Positions 1 to 4,995 of a stretch of 7,446 nucleotides of DNA are shown piece after piece. The stretch is from Bacteroidales bacterium UBA1800 (lineage in GTDB: Bacteria; Bacteroidota; Bacteroidia; Bacteroidales; VadinHA17): contig DCFQ01000083.1 in NCBI GenBank assembly GCA_002319915.1, forward strand, positions 1 to 7,446, written 5' to 3'. Positions within the stretch are counted from its first letter, which is position 1, and the number at the start of each line of letters is the position of its first letter. Below the pieces are notes generated by a model. It was not told the DNA's origin, searched no databases, and saw nothing but the letters and a program-made list of their open reading frames with translations. The translations under genes were made by a program, and so were the position numbers.

Positions 1-984
1 AATTTCCAGCGCACAAAGGTATAAAATCAAATAGTAAATTGAAATATGTCTTTTTAGAAAAATCAATATAAGCCTGATCACGCGGTAAATGTAAAAGAGC
101 ATTATGACACCTATCCCCGCGGTTATGCTTACTGACGCCGGAAGGATGTATGTGTAAAGCGTGAGGAGTATAACGACAAAGAGAATGCCCGAACTGAACC
201 TGTATGACTGGTAAATATTCAGCAGGTATTCATTGAAAGCTTCCTGCTGCCCGCTCAGGTTTCCCGCGGAGAGGCATACCAGGTGCCGCACCGTCACCGA
301 AACCGAGAAAATGCCAAAGAGGATAATGACAGCCAGCAGCGGCGAAAATCCTGGCGGGACCACATCGAAGTACAGGGCTGCGGTATACGCAAAAAGGCTC
401 AGGACCAGGAAAGCAATGAAATTGAATACTGTCGACTGCCAGTAAAAGAGTGTATTGATATCGCGCGATGCGGGTTCATTTATGCCCCTGAACAGGAAGA
501 ACCTTGTTATTTCGGGGCGCATGCTTCTTATAGTCGATCTTACAAGGAGGAAAAGCCAGAAGGAGAAAAAGACGAGAATGGTCACCCCGTCGTGGTGAAA
601 CCGGTTTACGGCAATACCTGCCCCTTCCCTGAGGTTATGGATAAGCATCGGGCGATACTGCCCGGGCTCCGTGCCGGAACGGGAGGTGAATCTGAAAGGG
701 ATGCTTCCTGCCCGGTAAAGCCGGATGTTCCTGATGAAGGCAGCCGAATCGGCAAACGTGACATCAGCTATGGCATTGCGCGAACAGGTCGAGGTCGAAT
801 CGGCTCTGACGATATCGGCAGGCAGGTAGACCCGTTTCCTGAGCATCTCCTTTTCCGCTTTCAGGATGTGCGCAGGCTTCTCATCAAGGGCCCTGAATGC
901 CGAATCAGGAATTAACCGGCCTGCGTCAATTTTTAAGACAAGCGAGGGTTTGATAGTGTCCTGCGGGATGTAACCGGTATCCAT
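1..984 (-). CDS. DUF4271 integral membrane protein, C-terminus cut off by the window edge
   Basis: The minus strand is open from ATG at 984 through base 1 (328 codons) with no stop, so the 3' end lies outside the window. The start is fixed by an in-frame TGA at 996-994, only three codons before the ATG. About 128 soluble N-terminal residues are followed by hydrophobic segments near 133-149, 187-206, 213-232, 265-283, 287-306 and one starting near 314. The last visible residues, YLCALEI, resemble the conserved C-terminal helix of DUF4271, a Bacteroidota-specific membrane family of unknown function. From memory, these genes often stand next to uroporphyrinogen-III synthase (hemD), so hemD may lie just left of the window; this is inference. 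The gene lies 75 nt downstream of deoC on the same strand. The family call rests on recalled sequence character and topology, and no function is claimed. Confidence 0.78.
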   Translation of the reverse strand, partial: MDTGYIPQDTIKPSLVLKIDAGRLIPDSAFRALDEKPAHILKAEKEMLRKRVYLPADIVRADSTSTCSRNAIADVTFADSAAFIRNIRLYRAGSIPFRFTSRSGTEPGQYRPMLIHNLREGAGIAVNRFHHDGVTILVFFSFWLFLLVRSTIRSMRPEITRFFLFRGINEPASRDINTLFYWQSTVFNFIAFLVLSLFAYTAALYFDVVPPGFSPLLAVIILFGIFSVSVTVRHLVCLSAGNLSGQQEAFNEYLLNIYQSYRFSSGILFVVILLTLYTYILPASVSITAGIGVIMLFYIYRVIRLILIFLKRHISIYYLILYLCALEI

Positions 985-1006
985 AAGCTGTTTTCAGACC
1001 AGACCA

Positions 1007-1014
1007 CAAAAATA
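1007..1014 (-). promoter_or_regulatory. Candidate -7 promoter element of the DUF4271 gene
   Basis: The minus strand reads TATTTTTG, a full match to the Bacteroidota -7 consensus TAnnTTTG, with 22 nt between it and the ATG at 984. I found no clear -33 TTTG at the usual 19-21 nt spacing. It lies in the 75-nt gap after deoC, so the downstream gene could have its own promoter in addition to read-through from deoC. Confidence 0.35.
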
Positions 1015-1059
1015 GTGATAATTAGGAAAACAGCTGCTTCCTGTGAGAAAAGAGAAAGA

Positions 1060-1932
1060 TCAGAAGTAGTCGTTCCTGGTCCCGGAAATATCTGTGAGAA
1101 TATTGTTGGCGAGCCTGCTTGCCCCGATCCTGAACAGTTTATTGTTCAGCCATTCATCGCCAAGGCAGCTTCCGACGATATGATAGTAAACGATAGCTTC
1201 AGAAGAAGCAGCGATCCCCCCGGCAGCCTTGAAGCCCACCCTGATGCCGGTCTCCTGGTAGAAATCGAATATTGCCCGGCACATTACGAATGCAGCTTCT
1301 GGCGTTGCCGAAACGCTTGTCTTGCCGGACGATGTTTTTATAAAGTCGGCCCCGGCATCCATCGCAATCGTCGAAGCCCTGAAGATCTGTTCCGGTGTGC
1401 CAAGGAGCCCCGATTCAACGATTACCTTCAGCACCCTGTCTCCCACAGCCTCCCTGATCTCGCGGATCTCATCGGCAACTACTGCAAAATCATTTCCAAG
1501 GAAAGCTCCGACCGGAAGAACTATGTCAATCTCCTCAGCCCCGGCTTCTATTGCCATCTTGCATTCTGCCAGCTTGATGCTCCTGAATGTCTGGGAAGTG
1601 GGGAATGCCCCGGCCACCGATGCGATCCTGACGCTCTTGACAGTCAGCTTTTCCTTGACCACGGGGACAAAATTGGGAAAGACACAGATTGACGCCACAT
1701 TCGGGATATTGGTAAACCTTGCGGAAAAGCTGTTTACCCTGCCGGTAAGATGAAGTATCTGGCTTTTGCTGTCACCTGTATTAAGGCTGGTAAGATCAAT
1801 GACATTAAGGATGTCCATCAGGAGATGCTTGTCCGGAGCTGCCGGTATCAGTGATTCAACTTTCTTAAGGCCCTTTTTGATCTCTGTTTCCGATGGGCAC
1901 GATTTTATGAGTTTTTGATATAGCTTTGTCAT
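1060..1932 (-). CDS. deoC: Deoxyribose-phosphate aldolase (DERA)
   Basis: A cytosolic class I aldolase that splits 2-deoxyribose 5-phosphate into glyceraldehyde 3-phosphate and acetaldehyde during deoxynucleoside catabolism. The 290-residue product has the family landmarks in order: DLTSLN (46-51), CVFPNF (83-88), EIDIVLP with the catalytic Asp136, FIKTSSGK with the Schiff-base Lys199, and VGFKAAGG with the second active-site Lys235. Spacing between the three catalytic residues (63 and 36) is close to that of E. coli DeoC (65 and 34). The roughly 40-residue N-terminal extension before the first motif is normal for Bacteroidota DeoC and supports the ATG at 1932. The residue after Lys235 is Ala where close relatives usually have Pro; KA at this point is also found in other bacterial DERAs, so activity should be intact. 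It is divergent from the lipoprotein gene, with 35 nt between the starts, and upstream of the DUF4271 gene. Confidence 0.96.
   Translation of the reverse strand: MTKLYQKLIKSCPSETEIKKGLKKVESLIPAAPDKHLLMDILNVIDLTSLNTGDSKSQILHLTGRVNSFSARFTNIPNVASICVFPNFVPVVKEKLTVKSVRIASVAGAFPTSQTFRSIKLAECKMAIEAGAEEIDIVLPVGAFLGNDFAVVADEIREIREAVGDRVLKVIVESGLLGTPEQIFRASTIAMDAGADFIKTSSGKTSVSATPEAAFVMCRAIFDFYQETGIRVGFKAAGGIAASSEAIVYYHIVGSCLGDEWLNNKLFRIGASRLANNILTDISGTRNDYF
1921..1928 (+). promoter_or_regulatory. Candidate -7 element for the lipoprotein gene, inside deoC
   Basis: The plus strand reads TAGCTTTG, a full match to TAnnTTTG, with 39 nt between it and the ATG at 1968. It overlaps the first codons of deoC on the other strand. 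No clear -33 element is visible. Because the divergent gap is only 35 nt, a promoter for this gene would have to lie at least partly inside deoC. Confidence 0.3.
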
Positions 1933-1952
1933 ATCTTTACCAGTTACCTGTT

Positions 1953-1960
1953 CAAAATTC
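1953..1960 (-). promoter_or_regulatory. Candidate -7 element for deoC
   Basis: The minus strand reads GAATTTTG, one mismatch from TAnnTTTG (the first base), with 20 nt between it and the deoC ATG. That spacing equals the spacing seen for dtd and mntP, which is the main support. A -33 element is not apparent. Confidence 0.3.
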
Positions 1961-1967
1961 CTGCCTT

Positions 1968-2432
1968 ATGAAAAAAAAGTCCGGGTTCAATATAGTGCTT
2001 TTTGTATTCATAATTAGTTTAATTATGATTTTAAGTTGTACGAGGTCCAAAATATCACATGCCGGTATTTTGTTGAAAACCGACAGGGAGTTTTCGGATC
2101 TGTCGGAAAGAGAAGGGATGTTCAAAGCATTCCTGGCCTATATCGCGGATGACGGCGTGGTGCTGAAGGATTATTCCTACCCGTCGGTCGGCAAGGAGAC
2201 ACTGAAGAAATACTATTCACAGCAGACTGATACCACCTTCACGCTAAGATGGGCGCCGGTTTTTGAAAAGATATCGGAAAGCGGGGACCTTGGCTACACG
2301 TACGGATTCTGGACAAACACAAACAAGCTGACCGGCCGCACCGCAAACGGCACCTATCTTACGATCTGGCAGAAACAGAAGGATGGTTCCTGGAAATTCG
2401 TTCTCGATACCGGCACCCAGGGATTGCCATAG
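1968..2432 (+). CDS. SnoaL/DUF4440-like (NTF2-fold) lipoprotein
   Basis: A 154-residue predicted lipoprotein. I chose the ATG at 1968 over an in-frame ATG 14 codons earlier because it gives a clean signal peptide: MKKK, a hydrophobic stretch (about 8-22) and lipobox ILSC with Cys24. The earlier ATG would add residues before this signal and overlap deoC. The mature part begins with a helix containing DREFSDLSEREG (about 39-50) and AFLAYIADDGVVL. It ends with a sheet-rich half carrying GDLGYTYGFW, GTYLTIW and DGSWKFVLD, the pattern of DUF4440/SnoaL-like small NTF2-fold proteins. That fold is used both for enzymes and for ligand binding, so no reaction can be assigned. It is probably anchored in a membrane facing the periplasm or the surface. 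It stands alone on the plus strand between two minus-strand genes, and its stop is 2 nt from the stop of the MFS gene. Confidence 0.85.
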   Translation: MKKKSGFNIVLFVFIISLIMILSCTRSKISHAGILLKTDREFSDLSEREGMFKAFLAYIADDGVVLKDYSYPSVGKETLKKYYSQQTDTTFTLRWAPVFEKISESGDLGYTYGFWTNTNKLTGRTANGTYLTIWQKQKDGSWKFVLDTGTQGLP

Positions 2433-2434
2433 GA

Positions 2435-3838
2435 TTACTTTTTCTTTTCACCCAGGCCCGGATTTCTCGCCAGCGAGGCAAAGATGCCCAGGACCGAAAG
2501 CGCCGAAAAGACTACAAAGCCTGTCCGCATTGCCGTTAACAAGCCCGGGAATGCCGGCGGGGCTATCTTTTGCCGACCAATATACATGGCAATGAGCATC
2601 ATGGCAATGCCCATGCTCATCATCTGCCCGATCATCCTCATGGTGCCGACAATTCCGGATGCAATTCCGAGATAGCGCTTCTCGACTGAGCTCATTATAG
2701 CATTGGAATTGGGCGATGAGAAGAGGCCAAACCCGATCCCCATCACCCCCAGCATCACGGCGATAAGCCAGGCCGGCGTTTCGGGTGTGATAAAGCAAAG
2801 CATCAGCAGGCCCGCACCTGTAAGCCCCATGCCTGATGAAGCGATGACCCCGGGGTTCTTCCTGTCGGATAATTTGCCGGCCAGCGGCGAAAGGAGTGCC
2901 ATCGCAACCGGCTGGGAGATCATGATCAGCCCGGCGGTCCTGGCGTCGAGACCCTTCAAATACTGCAGGTAAAGGCTGATGAAAAATCCGGTGGCGCTTG
3001 TAGCCGCATAATGGATCAGGGCAGCCAGCCCGGAAAAGGCAAGCACCCTGTTCCTCAGGATCAGACCTGTATCAAATACCGGGTATGATGCCCTGTTTTC
3101 GAAGACCACGAAAACCACCGCGGTGATAATGCCTGCAGAAAGGAATATCCAGCCCTGTGCTGCCGGCAGCTTTGAGAACCCGTAGATAAAACCCGACAAA
3201 GCGATGCCGTAAATGATCGATCCTTTAAAATCGAAAGACTCGCCTGCGGCTTCTGCCCATTCAGCTCTGATCTTTTTGACAACGAGGAAGGCCGAGATCA
3301 GTCCGACAACTGCAAGGAGCACGAAGATGCTTCTCCAACCGAATGCCTGGGTAAGGTAACCCCCGATCACCGGGCCCGTCGACAGGCCGGCATATGTCGA
3401 GGTGACATTGATCCCCATCGCATGGCCCCGCTCCCCCGCCGGGAAAACAGAGGTCAGGATGGCAAGGCTGGTGCCGAAGATCATTGCCGCTGAGATCCCC
3501 TGGATCACGCGCAGGATGATAAGGGAGGTAATGTTGAAGGAGAAGATTATCAGGAGCGATGTCAGGGTGAAAAGTATGATGCCTCCGAGAAAGATCTTCT
3601 TCCTTCCGAAGATATCACCGAGCCTCCCGAACGGCAGGAGAAAAATGGCCGAAGCAAGGAGAAAGCTGGTGACTACCCAGCCAAGGCTTATTGCGTTTGC
3701 ATGCAGATCCTCTCCTATCGCGGGAAGCGCAAGGTTAACCGCAGACCCGAGAAACGGGGTCAGAAAAGCAGCCGTGGAAGAAACAAGCAGTACTGATCTT
3801 TTCAGGGATTTTCCGGATTCGGAGTTGTTGGTTTCCAT
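2435..3838 (-). CDS. MFS transporter, DHA2-type (14 helices), probable efflux pump
   Basis: A 467-residue inner-membrane proton-coupled transporter. The major facilitator motif A is visible as GRLGDIFGRKK at 71-81 between helices 2 and 3, with a second, weaker copy GKLSDRK at 321-327. Motif B-like RVIQG is at 110-114. A motif C-like GPVIGG at 155-160 in helix 5 is typical of drug/proton antiporters. Hydrophobic segments near 15-38, 50-70, 80-100, 104-126, 140-163, 168-188, 204-222, 228-246, 264-290, 300-320, 330-350, 355-376, 390-416 and 434-456 give about 14 helices, which fits the DHA2 (EmrB/QacA-like) branch. The substrate cannot be read from sequence. The gene starts 29 nt after dtd on the same strand, with no TAnnTTTG in the gap, so it is probably the second gene of a dtd transcript. 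Its stop almost touches that of the lipoprotein gene. Confidence 0.92.
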   Translation of the reverse strand: METNNSESGKSLKRSVLLVSSTAAFLTPFLGSAVNLALPAIGEDLHANAISLGWVVTSFLLASAIFLLPFGRLGDIFGRKKIFLGGIILFTLTSLLIIFSFNITSLIILRVIQGISAAMIFGTSLAILTSVFPAGERGHAMGINVTSTYAGLSTGPVIGGYLTQAFGWRSIFVLLAVVGLISAFLVVKKIRAEWAEAAGESFDFKGSIIYGIALSGFIYGFSKLPAAQGWIFLSAGIITAVVFVVFENRASYPVFDTGLILRNRVLAFSGLAALIHYAATSATGFFISLYLQYLKGLDARTAGLIMISQPVAMALLSPLAGKLSDRKNPGVIASSGMGLTGAGLLMLCFITPETPAWLIAVMLGVMGIGFGLFSSPNSNAIMSSVEKRYLGIASGIVGTMRMIGQMMSMGIAMMLIAMYIGRQKIAPPAFPGLLTAMRTGFVVFSALSVLGIFASLARNPGLGEKKK

Positions 3839-3867
3839 AAATGTAACTGGATCTTTGCACTGCAGTT

Positions 3868-4320
3868 CTATTCCCGCTGCCTCGTATCGATTATTATTGT
3901 GACGGGACCGTCATTTACCAGCTCCACCTGCATCATTGCACCGAAAGTGCCGGTGGCGACTTCCTTTCCCAGCACCCCGGAAATGTACCTGACAAAGCGG
4001 TCGTAAACCGGCTCCGCGATCTCAGGAGGGGCAGCCTTAATATAGGATGGCCTGTTCCCTTTCTTAGTCAGGGCGTGGAGCGTGAACTGGCTGATTACCA
4101 TTATCCCGCCGCCGGTATCGGTAACGGAAAGATTCATGACGCCGGCTGCATCGTCGAAGATCCTCAGCTGAACGATCTTCCTGGAGAGCCACTCGATATC
4201 GCTGTCATCGTCCGATCCTTCAATGCCAAGAAGGACCAGGAGCCCCTGAGCGATCTCGGATTTCCTCTCACCCCTGACAGTTACGGAGGCACGACTCACC
4301 CTCTGAATGACGCATCTCAT
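3868..4320 (-). CDS. dtd: D-aminoacyl-tRNA deacylase
   Basis: A cytosolic homodimeric proofreading enzyme that hydrolyses D-amino acids (and glycine mischarged on tRNA-Ala) from tRNA. The product is 150 residues, close to the family's usual 145-150. The N-terminus MRCVIQRVSRASV is the family signature and fixes the start at 4320. An in-frame ATG at 4353 would add 11 residues, but it lies upstream of the predicted transcription start. The active-site motif SQFTL is at 77-81, followed by KKGNRPSY (86-93). The C-terminal NDGPVT (136-141) carries the Gly-cisPro pair (138-139) that gives chiral selectivity. All key residues are present. It is divergent from mntP and lies 29 nt upstream of the MFS gene, probably on the same mRNA. 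In many Bacteroidota dtd is close to deoC; here two genes separate them. Confidence 0.96.
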   Translation of the reverse strand: MRCVIQRVSRASVTVRGERKSEIAQGLLVLLGIEGSDDDSDIEWLSRKIVQLRIFDDAAGVMNLSVTDTGGGIMVISQFTLHALTKKGNRPSYIKAAPPEIAEPVYDRFVRYISGVLGKEVATGTFGAMMQVELVNDGPVTIIIDTRQRE

Positions 4321-4340
4321 CGGCCGGGATTGAAAAAGCT

Positions 4341-4348
4341 CAAATATA
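4341..4348 (-). promoter_or_regulatory. Candidate -7 promoter element of dtd
   Basis: The minus strand reads TATATTTG, a full match to TAnnTTTG, with 20 nt between it and the dtd ATG at 4320. A start of transcription about 7 nt further on would exclude the alternative upstream ATG at 4353 from the message, which supports the shorter Dtd. No clear -33 element was found. Confidence 0.45.
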
Positions 4349-4387
4349 TGCAATCACTGCCATAAACCGCAGAAAGTTGTTTTATAT

Positions 4388-4395
4388 TATATTTG
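4388..4395 (+). promoter_or_regulatory. Candidate -7 promoter element of mntP
   Basis: The plus strand reads TATATTTG, the same octamer as the divergent dtd element, with 19 nt between it and the mntP ATG at 4415. This would leave a leader of only about 12 nt, too short for a yybP-ykoY manganese riboswitch, which controls mntP in some bacteria. No clear -33 element was found. Confidence 0.45.
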
Positions 4396-4414
4396 ACGAA
4401 ATTCTGGATCAGGA

Positions 4415-4978
4415 ATGGACCTTGTAACCATAATTGCGGTAGCCCTGGGATTGTCATTTGATACATTCGCCGTCTCACTGTCATACGGTGTCATCAGGAG
4501 CAATATCATTTTCTGGCAGGCAGCCCGGATCGCAATCATACTTGCTGTTTTCCAGGCGGGAATGCTTGTCTTAGGATTCTTCCTTGGTTCCTTCATAAAT
4601 GAAGCCGCAAAAGCGGCTGACCACTGGATTGCCCTTTTACTCCTGTCGTTCCTGGGGATAAAGATGATCGTTGATGGCATGAAGAGAGGTAAGGATGATG
4701 AGGTGAAGGATTACGGGAACTTCCTGATCCTTCTCCCGGTAGCGATCGGCACAAGCCTCGATGCATTTGCCGTTGGTGTCAGCTTCGCACTCCTTGAGTT
4801 CAGGATATGGTATTCTTCAGTCATCCTGGGGACAGTTACCTTCCTTGCTTCAATGACCGCCATACGTGTCGGCAAATCCGCCGGCGACAGGCTTGGAAAC
4901 CGGGTGGAGCTGGTCGGCGGGCTCATCCTGATCGCCATCGGCATCAAGATCTTCGTGGAGCACCTCCTCGGAAGCTAA
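4415..4978 (+). CDS. mntP: Manganese efflux pump MntP
   Basis: A 187-residue inner-membrane exporter of Mn(II), protecting the cell from manganese excess. About six hydrophobic helices are visible. The first and the fourth carry matching motifs, GLSFDTFAVSLSYG (12-25, Asp16) and GTSLDAFAVGVSFA (112-125, Asp116), the conserved acidic residues needed for transport in this family. A second internal pair, GIKMIVDG (81-88) and GIKIFVEH (176-183), shows that the protein is built from two duplicated three-helix halves. The length equals the family norm. The ATG at 4415 directly begins the first helix, with AGGA touching it, too close to act as a Shine-Dalgarno. The gene is divergent from dtd. Its TAA stop overlaps the stop of the arabinofuranosidase gene on the other strand by 4 nt. 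Regulation by a manganese-sensing repressor is possible but no operator was recognised. Confidence 0.95.
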   Translation: MDLVTIIAVALGLSFDTFAVSLSYGVIRSNIIFWQAARIAIILAVFQAGMLVLGFFLGSFINEAAKAADHWIALLLLSFLGIKMIVDGMKRGKDDEVKDYGNFLILLPVAIGTSLDAFAVGVSFALLEFRIWYSSVILGTVTFLASMTAIRVGKSAGDRLGNRVELVGGLILIAIGIKIFVEHLLGS

Positions 4979-4995
4979 GGTTTTTCCCCTTGCTT
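4972..4995. terminator. Weak hairpin across the mntP / arabinofuranosidase convergent stops
   Basis: AAGC-T-AAGG at 4972-4980 can pair with CCTTGCTT at 4988-4995: 8 base pairs, one bulged T at 4976 and a 7-nt loop. It covers both stop codons and is the only hairpin I see there, so it could slow transcription from both sides. No U-run follows the stem in either direction, so it is not a classical intrinsic terminator. Confidence 0.22.

Noticed and set aside
283..915. A 210-codon plus-strand open frame
   Set aside because: It is antisense to the DUF4271 gene, which has membrane helices and a conserved end. The plus frame gives a low-complexity, charged protein with no recognisable motif.
1015..1753. 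Two overlapping plus-strand open frames of 225 and 143 codons
   Set aside because: Both are antisense to deoC, whose catalytic motifs are all present on the minus strand; they are shadows of its codon use.
2411..2450. A terminator for the lipoprotein gene formed by GGCA/TGCC before a T-rich stretch
   Set aside because: Only 4 base pairs with a 9-nt loop, and the T-rich stretch is separated from the stem; too weak to call.
3402..3902. A 166-codon plus-strand open frame
   Set aside because: Antisense to the 5' end of the MFS gene and the end of dtd; the translation has no family features.
4321..4414. A manganese (yybP-ykoY) riboswitch upstream of mntP
   Set aside because: The leader after the likely -7 element is about 12 nt, and I see none of the conserved loops in the 94-nt gap.
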